The position numbers and the translations under genes were made by a program. Below are positions 33,755-45,200 of a stretch of 64,000 bases of DNA, in pieces. Where the stretch lies: the NCBI GenBank assembly GCA_024345305.1, contig BRON01000011.1:62001-126000 (forward strand), written 5' to 3'. This DNA comes from Mrakia gelida (lineage: Eukaryota; Basidiomycota; Tremellomycetes; Cystofilobasidiales; Mrakiaceae). Each line of letters opens with the position of its first letter. Positions within the stretch are counted from its first letter, which is position 1. The notes beneath the pieces are model-generated. The model was not told the origin of the DNA, ran no database searches, and saw nothing but the letters and a program-made list of their open reading frames with translations.

Positions 33755-36700
33755 CTAAGGGCACCACAACCTCGCCTCCCCATCCGCTCCCGCACTGACC
33801 AACCAAGGCAGCGTAGGATGCCACTTGATATCCATCACTCCCAGCTGACTCTTGACTCCATGCCCTCGGAGGACCTTGAGGGGGACGATGAGCGGGTTCT
33901 GCATGAGATCCGAGTAGACGGTTCCGTGGAAGATGTTGATGGTTCCGTCGTCCGAGCAGGAAGCGAAGAGAGGGTAGGAGCGATGGTAGTGGACTGCTCG
34001 GATGGCTTTGGCTTGGTATCTGGGGGGTGGGCGGGTGGAGGTAGAGAGGGAGCGAGGTCAGCGACGCGTCGAGCGAGCTCAACGAGCGAAAAGGGAAGGA
34101 GGATCGGACGCACCTCAGAGTCTTGTAAGGCTTGGCCGAAAGATCGAGATCGAACCAACAGAGCTTCTTGTCGTACGATCCAACGATCAAGTTGTCTCCC
34201 ATGGGATGGATGTCGATCGACGAGAGCCACTTGAGTCCAGGCTGAAGCGTCTTGATGAGAGCTTGGGCGGCGAGATCGTAGAGCTTGACGTATCGTTGAG
34301 TCTGGAGGGTGGGAGGGTGGGCGGGTGGAGGTAGGTGGTAGGGGGGTGAGGAGGGGGGAAGGGTGAGGGATAAGGTCAGTTTCGACGAAGGAAGACGCGT
34401 CGAAAGGACGGACGAGACGAAGGAAACGGAGACTCACGACGACGAAGAAATGAGGTTTGGAAGGGTGAAAAGCGACCTTCTGGACGAGTCCCTTGGTCTT
34501 CTTGAAGGGAGACTGGGTCATGTGCTTGGAGAGCTGATGGATCAGGACCGACTTGTTGGCACCTGAGACGAGAATCGAACGAGGAAAGAAGAAAGACGCG
34601 TCAGTTTCGTTCGCGTCTCAGTACCTCTAGCGTCTTCTTTACGGGTCGAAAAGTGAAGCTTCAGAAGGAGACCCACCGTTCGTCGCGACCGTCGAGAAGT
34701 AGTCTCCCTTTCGGTGGAAGGTGATCTGAGTAGGCGTTCCAGGGACGTCGATGATGACGAGGATTCCACGGTTCCTCTCCGAGTCGGTTCCTCGAGCCCA
34801 ACGAACGTCCGAGGGCTTGGTGGGTTCCGAGGTCGAGGCTCCGGTGACGGCTTTGAGAGCGGCGGTGGTGGTGGAGAGGGCGAGGTGGGGGTTGAGGAGA
34901 GGGAGGGGAGCGACGAGGACGACCTTGTTCTCGCTGAGGGAGGGAAACGAGAGCGAACGAAGAACGAAGACGAGGTCAGTCAAGGGTTGCTAAGTCGAGC
35001 AGAAAGAGGATAAGTAGAGAGAAACGACGACTCACAGAGTAGCAGCGAAGAGCGAAACGTCCTTGTCAGGACACCACTCGACGCTGAACACAGGTCCCTT
35101 CCCCAGCTCCGACTTCCACGCCAGCCTCCCAATCGACAACTCCCACACCCTGACCACTCCATCCTCCGCTCCCGTAACCAACCAGTTCCCCGACGGATCG
35201 ACGCTGATGCACCTCACCCTCGCGTGTCCGGGATGAACGTACTTCAACGCGCTCATCGTCGGGAACGGTCTCAACTCCTTCGGACTAGGCATCTTGGGCA
35301 CCAAGCTCTCCGGATCGATGTTGAGTCTCGTCTTCCTCATCCTCGGGGCAAGGTACAAGTCCAAACACCTCTCGAACCTCTCCTGCACGAACTCCTTGTA
35401 CTGAGGCACCGCTCGAAGGGAACTGAACTTCTGAGGCATGAAGTCCTTCTTCCTGTCCCCCTTCTCGGTTTCCTCCCAGGCTTGCTGCTCGTCCGGATCA
35501 AGGAGGTGTTCGGCGGGAGGGTTGTAGGATTCTGAATCGTCTGGGAGGCGAGGAGCGGGAGCGGGCATGTGCATGGCGTGAGGGGCTCGTTCTTGATCGT
35601 CGTTGGACCAGAGGGCGTAGAATTGGGGTTTGGTGGCGGCGGGTTTGTTGGGGACGATGCGACCTTGTCGGATGGCTCGGACGATTTTCATGACCTAAAA
35701 CGAACGAACGAGAGAAGGAAGGTGGTCAGCTCGAGCGAAGAGGAAGAGGGAAAGACGACGCGAAGGAAGGGAAAGAGGTCGCGAGCTCACCTTCTTGTGC
35801 TCCCACTTCGACGCGACGAACCTCGCCTTGGGCTCTGCTCGACCACTCAGCGGCATGACCTCCTCGTGACTGGTGTACCACTCGACCGTAGGAGCGTAAG
35901 GATCGTAGTTCTCGTCGGGGTTCTCTGCGTTTTGAAGTCGTCGAATGATGTCGAGCTCGGCGTCGGTGAGGGCGGTGTTCTGGTGGAGGAGCTTGTCGGG
36001 GACGGAGGTCCTGGAAGTTCGAAAGAGAAAGCAGAGATGGTCAGCTAAGGGTCGAGAGGTCGCGGAAGGTTTGAGGGAAGGAAGGGAAACTGACCAAGAG
36101 TCGGGGTCTTCGACCGTCGACAAGAACCTGTCGAGCTCGTCTCCCTGAGCAGGTCGCATAACCTTCTTTCCGTTCTCGTCGTATCCGATGTGAGGGAGGT
36201 CGTCGTACCAGTGGGAGGGGATGTCTCCGACTCGGTTGGGGGCCTGGCGAGGGAGGGAGGAAGCAAAGGGAGGGAAGGAAGGAGGAAAGAGGTGAGCTCA
36301 AGATTTGAGCTTCGAGCTCGCGCGAAGGGAAGGAAGAACGAAGGACTTCGAAACTCACGTCCTCTGTACTACTCTCACTTCCGTACCCAGCCTCGATATC
36401 AGGGTAGACCCTCTTGGGTCGTCCGGTAAGCTGACTGACTGTCCAAACTCCCGCTCGTTCGTCTTCGGGTCGGAGGATGATGGAGGGGTCTCGCTCGTCG
36501 GGTTTGGTGGTGTTCTCGGCGATGAAGTGGGAGATAGGGGATTTGGAGCGAGATCGAGAGGAGCGAGAGAATCCTGCTGTTGAGCGAGAGTGGGTGAGGG
36601 AGGGAGGTGGGGAGGTTCCGTCGTCGTTCTCGAGAGCTTCGATGTCTGAAGAGTTGTACCCGTCCTCGTCGTCCGAGTCCTCTCCTCCAACCTCCTCCTC

Positions 36701-36946
36701 GTCGTCGTCTCCTCCCTCAGCGTCCGCAAAGTCACCATCGTCCTCCTCGTCCGACGATCCAAGGTCGAGCTCAGGGAAGGGTTCCTCCTCGTCGTCCATA
36801 ACGGCTTCGTCGTCGGTATGCTCCTCTCCATCCTCCTCGTCCGCTCCCAAGCTGAGGTTGTCGGGAAGGAGAGGTTTGCTGGTGGAAGAGGAAGCTTCGG
36901 GCTCGGCCGTTTTACGCTTCCTGGAGGACTGCGCGAGGGGAGCCAT
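33755..36946 (-). CDS. ERB1: Ribosome biogenesis protein Erb1/BOP1
   Basis: Erb1 works with Ytm1 and Nop7 in the PeBoW complex for 60S subunit and 27S pre-rRNA maturation in the nucleolus. The protein starts [17 protein letters not shown] and has long acidic stretches with [14 protein letters not shown]. The BOP1 N-terminal domain follows: [57 protein letters not shown], and RIVPNKPA. The C-terminal WD40 propeller includes [69 protein letters not shown] and ends [14 protein letters not shown] with TAG at 33,755. About nine exons with standard introns. Length and order match the family throughout. Confidence 0.95.
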
Positions 36947-37635
36947 AGTCGAGAAGAAGGGAGGGGAGGGAGAAGAAGGAAGGGATGTGGGGGGGAGGGG
37001 GAGGGAGGAAGAGGTTGGGAGGTCGAGCTCGAAATTCTCGAAGGGAGGAAGGAGGGAGGGAGGACCCGCAGCTTCCTTGCATCCTCAACACCCACAATCA
37101 ATTTTCACTTCCAGACATCAGGCGGTGTCCTTGAAGCTCGCCTTGTTTGTGTGAGCAAGATGGAGCAGGGAGAAATGCGAGAGGGAGGAAAGAGGGGGCT
37201 GAAGAAGAGAGGAGCCGAAGGGAGGAGAAACTGGTGAGCTCGCTCGCTTCCTTCCCTTCCTCTTCATCCATCCGTGGTATGAGCAGGGAAGACCAGCTTT
37301 GTGAGATGGAAGGTTTGATAGAGATTGAGTGTATGCTGCAACAAAGCTTGGTGTGCTGCCTCGGTCGAGAGGATGCAGAGGGGGGAGAGTGAGAGGAGGG
37401 ATCGAAGGAAGGACGAGCGAGCGAGCGAGCTCAACATGATCAGAGCTCGCCTCCGTTCGCCTCGTCGCAAATGGAGAGAGGCAGAACATATATAGTGCTC
37501 CTCTGCTTCAAACGCGTCTATACTCCCCTTGCCATCACGCTACCTTCTTCTGCGAAAGGAAACGCACCGTCCAGAGCTGACCTCGACCTTTCCATCTGGA
37601 CTCTCCTTCCCAATTCCCCTCCGTTTCAAAGCGAC
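36947..37635. other. Intergenic upstream of Erb1
   Basis: The upstream region of the Erb1 gene. No coding exon is clearly supported. Purine-rich runs dominate the plus strand from about 36,950 to 37,230. Confidence 0.45.
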
Positions 37636-38026
37636 ATGTTCTCTCCTTCCACTCAACTCGGTTCAGAGATCCCACCTCACTGCGAGCAGCGACTCAAGAG
37701 AGTGAGCTAGATTCGAAGGGACGTGGGTGGTTTTCCTTGCATCGCCTCCCACTAGATCCCTTTCGAGGGTGACCACCGAAGAGCGATCTTCGTCCTGTTC
37801 ATCCATCACTTCCCTCCTTCCCAGCTTCTCTACAGCTCACCCTCGCTCGAGTACCTACTCAGCATTATGATCAAGGTACCGCTTTAAATGATCCTTTCAC
37901 TAGGATCGCGTTTCCTCGGCTCAGAAGCAGGAGTCGTCCTCGCTCACCTCTCTCGCTCGCACCTTCCCTCTTGCAGTGCCCCCCTCGAAGTGCAGAACGC
38001 TGATCCTCCATCTTGATCAGTTCTAG
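37636..38026 (+). CDS. Possible small hypothetical protein
   Basis: Three exons can be chained in phase: MFSPSTQLGSEIPPHCEQRL (from 37,636), then IPFEGDHRRAIFVLFIHHF with SSPSLEYLLSIMIK (acceptor CTAG near 37,755), then ESSSLTSLARTFPLAVPP and a TAG at 38,024-38,026, about 94 residues in all. Codon choice is reasonable and splice sites are acceptable. No domain is recognised, and the model could be extended or altered by other AG acceptors (for example at 37,976). It could equally be non-coding. Confidence 0.3.
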
Positions 38027-38429
38027 GATTCTGGATTCCCCCCGAACCTCCTGGAATAGCGAATCTCAAGGCATGCACACGGGCGAGCGAGGGCAGCAGC
38101 ACTTCTCTTCGTCTCGAGCTCACTCGTCGTCGATACTTCCTTCGATCCGACCCTCGTTCTCGACGCGTCCTCGTTATCTTCAGCAGCCTTCTGACGAACT
38201 CCGAGCTTCTACATGATTTGGGTTGGAATCCAAGAAGGGATCGCCGTTCATCTTCCAGAAGGAAATCTCGCGTCTGAGTTTGGTTTGGTTTGGGCCACCA
38301 CGACGGCTTCTCCCGTCCCTCCTTTTCTCCATCCGCAAAACCCTTTCGTGAGTGCTTTCTGCTCCCCAACTATCATCCATCATCGACAGCCTATCCTAAT
38401 TCCTACTCTCTGAGAGGCTGATCACACCA

Positions 38430-41400
38430 ATGGCCTTCTCCCCTTCCCTCTCCCTCCTGCTCCTCCTCCCTCTCCTCCCTTTCAACTTTGCCTTCGGTCA
38501 GGTCAACAACAGCTCGACGACGACGACGAACGTCACGGATGGAGGGAACGACTACAGCTACTCGACGAACGTTACCAGACAGGTCGTCTTCGATGTGACT
38601 TCGGGTTTCATTGCTCCAGATGGTGAGTATTCACAGGGAATGAAAACGGCGAGAGGAGGAGATCGACGAGCTGACCTTTCTCGCCCCTCGTTCCTCGCCC
38701 CTCCTCCTTCGTTGACCGCAAGGCTTTCTCAGGTCCGCTATTCTTGTGAACGGAACCTCGCCTGGGCCGGATCTCATCTTGGACGAAGGGGATTGGGTCG
38801 AGGTTCGTTTTTCGTTCGCAAATCTTTCGGACGCGTCGGCAACGCATTCCTCCCCTCTTCCCTCTTTTCGAGCTACGCCTCTTCTCTTCCAGGACTCTGA
38901 CAGAACGGCCCTTTGCTTTCACCAACTTAGATCACTGTCAACAACGCAGCTGGAGAGGACATTGCGATTCACTGGCACGGTTCGTCCTTTCTTCTCGCCT
39001 TCGCATTCGCCCTCTCGCGTCGACTTTCTCCTCCTCCTCCCCTTCCTCCCGTCTAACCTCACCTTCCCTCTTCCCTCTCAGGTATCGAGCAGCATCGAAC
39101 TCCCTGGAGCGACGGTGTAGCAGGGATCACCCAGTTCCCCATCCGAAACGGTTCGACGTTCGTCTACATCTGGAAAGCGACGCAGGCTGGCTTCTACTGG
39201 TACCACGATCATGATGTGAGCATCTCGCTCCCTCTCATCTCGCTCCCACTTCTTCAACCTCAACTCTGAGCTGACCTTTTTTCTTCCTTCAAACCCAGCG
39301 AGGTCTCCTCTCCGACGGATTGCGAGGCTCGATCCTGATTCGACCTCGACCTGGACGACCAAACCCTTTCGCTCTCATCCCTGGAGCGTCAGTCGAGCAG
39401 CTCTTTCGAGCCGAGAAGGATAGCAGGAACTTGATGCTTCATGATTGGTCCCATGTTCCTTCGGATCAGTGAGTCGCGTCCTTGTCCTTCTTGCCCCCCT
39501 CCAAACGAGACGCGTCTCGAGTCGAGCAAATCCGCTCAACGAGATTTGCGCGCCCTCTCTTCTCGACCTTCGCTGACTTTGTGCTTGCTTTTTTCTTGGC
39601 AGAGTCATGGCTCGCTGGAACGACACTCAGATTGAGCCTCTCTGCTTGCAGTCGATCCTCATCAACGGGAAAGGTTCGTTGTTTTTCTTTCTCGTTCGCA
39701 CTCGAAAATGACGCTGACTCTTTCTCCTCTTCTTCGCCGTTTGTGATCACTCACAGGTCAGCAAGTGTGCCCTTCCGACGAGGTTCTGGATCCCTACAAC
39801 GTCGCTCCTCGTAACAGTGGTGGAAACTTGACGAGGCAAGGGTGAGCTCGTCTTTGCGTTCGCTTCGACTTTGCCTCCGAGCCAGCGCTGACTCAGACGT
39901 TCATCCTCATCCGCAGATGTGCGAGTCCCTTCAACACCGTTCTCTACACCGCCCCTGGGGCTCGACCTGATCTCGTCGACCCCGAGATGTTCTACAATTG
40001 CAACACCACCTCCAACACCCTTCTCGAGAAGATTTCAGTCGATCCCAAGTCCGAGTGGGTTTCTCTCCAACTCCTCAACGGAGGAAGCAACTGGAACGTG
40101 ATCTTCTCCGTCGATGAGCATCCCATGTGGGTGTACAGCGTTGATGGATCCTACATCGAACCCGTCAAGGTCGACGCCATCACCATCTCGATGGGAGAAC
40201 GATACGCCGTATTCGTGCAGCTAGATAAAGCTGTTGGGTCGTCTTACAACATGGTTCGTTCCCCTCTGCTCTCGCTTTTTCCATCTCCTCTTTCTTCCTC
40301 CCTGATCTCGATTCTTTCTCCCTCCTCTTTCGCCTCCTCTGTTTCCCTTGCTGATCTCGGTTCTTTCTTCCTCGAAAACAGAGAGTCGCCGCCGACGTCC
40401 TCCCCCAAGTCCTCTCCGGATACGCTCTCCTCTCGTACGAAACCGACTCTCCTGCTCCCAAGCGCGACCACAGGAAACATCGAGGAACGAAGACCAACAC
40501 CTCGGTCGCCCCTCCCACCTCGACAGCCTCCTCCGTCGCTACGATCGCTTACGGCGGAGAAGCGCTCGACCCTTCCAACTTCACTATGTTCAACGCTACC
40601 TACCATCCTCCTTACCCTTCGAACCCTCCTCCCGTTGGAGAGGCGAACGTCACCAGTGAGTTACAAACGACGCGTCTCAAGATCGAATCGAGTTCCTCGC
40701 GGCGCCGACGCCCTCCTTTCTTTCCTCTCCGTCCCTCCCTCAGTCAAACTCGACCTCTCCCTCCAATCCGCCACCGTCTGGGTCATGAATCGACAACCCT
40801 GGAAGACTCTCGAGACCCCCGTCCTCTTCGATCCTTCCATCCCCATCGCCAGCAACCTCTCGTTCGCGTACGAGTCGAACGACGTGGTCGATCTGGTCCT
40901 TACCGTCTCCCCTGGTCAGCCTTCGCATCCTGTTCATAAGTAAGTGAAGATTCCCTCTTTCCTCTGACTGATCCTCGAAGATCCGAAACGCTGACTGCCT
41001 TTGCTTCGCTTCGCTTTCGTCCCTTCCTCGCTCGTTCGAACAGACACGGAGTCAAAGGCTGGATCGTCGGTTCAGGACTCGGAGCGTTCAACTGGACGAC
41101 GATGGCGGAAGCTGTAGCGGCTGTTCCTGAATCGTTCAACTTCGTCAACCCGCCGTTCAGAGATAACTTCAATACGCCTGCTGCTGGAGCGACGGCTTCT
41201 TGGAGCGAGTGCTCCCTTTCGTTTTGAAACGAAAACGAACCCGAGCGAGGACGCGTTTGCTGACCTCGTTTCCCTTTTCTTCGTTCGATCAGCTGTCGTC
41301 AGATTCGTCTCCAACGACCCTTCGCCTACGTTCATTCACTGTCATATCTCGCTCGTGAGCTCACTTCGCCATCTCTCCTTGTCGAAGACTCGGAAGCTGA

Positions 41401-41704
41401 TCCCCGCTCGCTCGACGCGTCTCGTTTCTTCTTCGCCGTTCAGCATCTCTCCGCTGGGATGACGGTTGTGCTTCTTGAGGTTAATGCTCCTTTCTCATCC
41501 CCTCCACCCATCTCCATCTCCACCTCTCACCCTCACCCCACCAAACTGACCACTTCGTTCCCTCGTCGTTCGTTCCCCCAGTCAATGGACAACCTCCCCC
41601 CCATCCCGAACCAGTACCTCCAGTACGCCGAGGAGTACAGTGGGAGGGACTTCAACTCTACTAGTACCGACGACGAGGACGGGGAGGAAGATTGCCCGCC
41701 TTAG
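38430..41704 (+). CDS. Multicopper oxidase, laccase-like, secreted
   Basis: Family members oxidise phenols or metal ions and reduce oxygen to water. The N-terminus is a signal peptide (MAFSPSLSLLLLLPLLPFNF, cut probably after FAFGQ). All four copper motifs are seen in order: HWHG (about 38,970), FYWYHDHDRGLLSDG (about 39,190-39,315), HPVHKHGVKGW (about 40,930-41,070) and FIHCHISL plus HLSAGM (41,330-41,465), so the ten Cys/His ligands are complete and the T1 axial residue is Met. There are several N-x-S/T sites. The tail is acidic, DDEDGEEDCPP. Roughly a dozen exons. No transmembrane anchor is seen, so it is not a classic Fet3 ferroxidase. It is the closest relative in the window of the chimeric gene on the other strand, about 5 kb away. 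Confidence 0.92.
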
Positions 41705-42205
41705 AGGAGAGAGCCCGCGTTGTTTTCAATGATGTGCGAGACGATGGACACTTGTTTCGCTTTGCTTTTTTGATCGCTCGTTTGACTCCACGCACGCTCG
41801 TTTACTGTACCCAGATTTTCGCTGCTTTTTTCGCTCGCATAGATTTTAGATCTACAAGGACTTTTTCGGGTTTGGTTTCGAGGGAAGAAGCGGCAAAGAA
41901 GAGGGAAAGAACGAGCGAGGAGACGCGTTCGCGACTCGAGTCGACTCGACTCACGTTCCTCTCCGATTTTCGCTTCGAAGTCCTGCCCAATTCATAGATT
42001 ACTACAGTTCCCAACATCCGTCCCTCGAGAAAATCCTCGCGCCGAAACTTCATCAAAAACACCGTCGTCAAGAGCCCAGCAGGCGATCACATCGGCGACC
42101 TCCTCCTCTCTCCTTCGCCCCTCTCTCCTCCTCCTTCCCTGCCCACCACCACCAACGACTGCTCTCCCCTTCTCATCCTTTTCCCCTCGAGGGCCAGACA
42201 CCCAC
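41705..42205. promoter_or_regulatory. Intergenic and upstream region of the kinase gene
   Basis: About 500 bases with no coding content seen. The last 150 bases before the ATG are pyrimidine-rich, as upstream of many genes in this window. Confidence 0.4.
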
Positions 42206-45200
42206 ATGTCTGCTGTCAAACCCAAGGAACCCAAGGAGCTGTTCAAGGAGACCGCTCTACCCAACTACGTGAGTCAAACAAACGTCCCTCTCTTCCCTCC
42301 CTTCCTTCCTTCCAGCGAAGCTCACCTCAGCGTTGGGTTTGGATCTTGGATAGCAACTCGGTGACCTGTTAGGGAAAGGAGCTTCGGGTCAGGTGTTTCG
42401 TAAGTCCCCTTCTCTATCTCCCCTTCTATCTCTCGAGTCGAAGGAGGACAGCGAAGGGAAACGAAACGAAACGAAACGAGAGCTGATCTCTTCGCCCTCG
42501 AACGAATGGTTTCGCAGGAGCTCTCAACTTCACGAACGGAGAAACTGTAGCAGTCAAGCAGGTTCAGTTGACGAGCTTATCCCAAGCCGAGGTTAAGGAC
42601 GTAGAGGTACGTCCAAGGGAAGCAGAGTGACAAGGGGAGCGAAGGGAGGAGGAAGGGTCGAAGCTCAAGCTCACCGTTTCGTGCTTTCGTTCTTCGCAGG
42701 GAGAGATTGGGTTGTTGCAGAAGCTTAGTGTGAGTATGAGTGAGTTCGAGAGGCTAAAGGGACGAGGCTGATATTTGGGCGAGAGTTTCCAGCATCCCAA
42801 CATCGTGAAGTATACGGGCTACGTTCGGACGAAGGAGTTCTTGTACATCATCCTCGAGTCAGTCCTCCCTCTTTCTTGCCTTCGATTCGTTTCGCTGAGC
42901 TCACTCTTTGGTTTGGTTTGGTTGGGATGTAGATACTGCGAGAACGGATCTCTCCATGCCATCTGTAAACGATTTGGGAAGTTCCCGGAGAACCTGGTGG
43001 CGGTTTATATCTCTCAGGTGAGTTGATGAGCTCGACGCTTCCTTCTCTTCCCTCCCTTGCTGGTTCGCTCGTTGGGTTCGAGCCGAGCTGACTTCGCCCT
43101 CTCGGCTCGTTCGTTCGGCAGGTTCTCGAAGGACTCGTCTACCTACATGAACAAGGAGTGATCCATCGAGACATCAAGGGAGCCAACATCCTCACGAACA
43201 AGGACGGAAGGGTCAAGCTCGCGGACTTCGGAGTCGCGACTCAGAGTGTGAATGATTCGGCGGTGGTGGGGAGTCCCTATTGGAGTGAGTGCTTGCTTAA
43301 GCTCCTTCTCGGCGAGTTGAGATGATGGGAAGGCTGACTGGCGTTGGTTTTGCTGGGATTCCAGTGGCTCCTGAGGTTATCGAGCAGACTGGAGCTTCGG
43401 CCGCGTCCGATATCTGGTTCGTCTTTTCGTTCCCTTCCCTCCTCTTTTTCGCTTCCTGGAGCTCGTAAAGACGAGTTGAGAAGTAGAAGAGAGGCTGATG
43501 GATCGTCTTGTCGGTCGTCACAGGAGCGTGGGATGCGTCGTTATCGAACTCCTCGAAGGTAAACCGCCGTATCACGACCTCACGCCGATGCAAGCTCTCT
43601 TCCGGATCGTTCAAGATGACTCTCCTCCAATACCACCTGGAGCTTCAGAGGTAAGTACTGTATCCGTGAAGCTCTCGTCGGAGCTCTCAAGCCCAGAACT
43701 GATCTCGCTCTCTCACTTCCTCGACGCGTCGCTTCCCTCTCTCTCCAGAAAGTCAAAGACTTCCTCCTCGCCTGCTTCCAAAAAGATCCCAACCTCCGAG
43801 TCACCGCCAAGAAGCTCATGCGTCACCCGTGGATGCTCGCTGCCCAACGTCAGATGGCCAAGTCGAAGGAGACCGCGAACGGGCAGTCGCTTCGAAGGAG
43901 GGAGGAAAGAGGAGCTGCCTCGTCGTCGTCGGGGAGTGGTGGGAACGCTGGAGGAACTCGAGGGTCGGCTGGTCGATCTGGGAGTGGAAGGGGAGTGCCT
44001 GCTTCAGGAGGAGGAGAAGGGAGTGCGTTGGGGTTCCCGAGTCACGACGAGGGAATTCAGGATATCCAGGAGTGGAATGCGAGGGTGAAGAAGACGACTT
44101 GTGAGTGACGAAACGACAACGCGACTTCTTTGCTCTCTCCTTCCTCGCTTTCGATCGGCTGACCACTCATCCCCTCCCCTTCCACAGACGCAGCAGTAGC
44201 CTCCTCCTCCTCGACTTCCCTTCGCGACCCTTCCTCCCTCGCTGGAGGAGCCAACCGTCGTCCCTCGTCCAGCTACGGTCCAACCCACTTCCCTCCACTC
44301 GTCCCTTCAGCACCAGGAGCAGGAATCGTCCCAAGCCTCAACCTCATCACTCCCTCTTCGTCCCTCACTGCTGCTCTCTCGGCTGCCACCAAGTCCAACA
44401 GCCCTATCGCCACCGCTGCTCTTCCCGTCGGAGGACTCGGAGGAGGGATCAAGACGAACGTCGTCGATCAGGTCGCGTTGATGAGGAAGATGGAGGAGAG
44501 TCAGGAGTTCAGCGATAACTGGGATGACGATTTCGCGGATGGAATTAGTTTGACGAAGCTGAATGGTGAGTCTCGTCGCGAAGGATGGCGAAGACGCGTC
44601 GAGCTTTCGAACGTCGACTGACTCCGCCTCTTCGTTTCACTTCTTCTTATCGCTCACTCTCACAGCTCGGGATCTCGACTTCGGAAAACCAACGGACGAC
44701 GACGACGACGAGGATCCTCAGGACGAGCCGGAACACGAGAACCAGAAGACGATCATGCCGACGAGGAGTCCTTCGCTCAGCAACTCCCCTCTCCCTCCCG
44801 TCGCCGCTGCTTTCGAGCCCCAAAAGAGGAAGAACTCGGTCGAGGACTGGTCGGATATGGCTGATGGGGAGGACGAGATTGGGTTGAACCAGAAGGTCGC
44901 TCAGGTGAGTCTCCGATTTCATTTCGTCGGTTGAAGATCGGACGCGCGAAAACTTCGAGAAGCTGACTTCCTCCTCCTTCCTTCTTCTCTGGATCTCGTA
45001 GCTCTCTCTCTCGAACCGACGAGGCCTCTATCACCCGAACGACATCAAATCTCTCGGGTTCTCCACCTCACCCTCCTCTCCCGCTCAACCTCCCAACCCA
45101 CCTCGTTCCTCCTCAAACCCCGTCCCCTCTCCAAAACCTCAGCTCTTCTCTTGCTCCTCGACAAACGCGATCTCAAGCTCGACATCGAGACATACTCGAC

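Noticed and set aside
36950..37235. A coding gene in the purine-rich strand upstream of Erb1
   Set aside because: The frames are Gly/Glu/Arg low-complexity readings of a GGA/GAA-rich tract with no splice or domain support.
38430..41704. A Fet3-type ferroxidase
   Set aside because: All copper motifs are present but there is no C-terminal transmembrane anchor, so the laccase-like label is safer.
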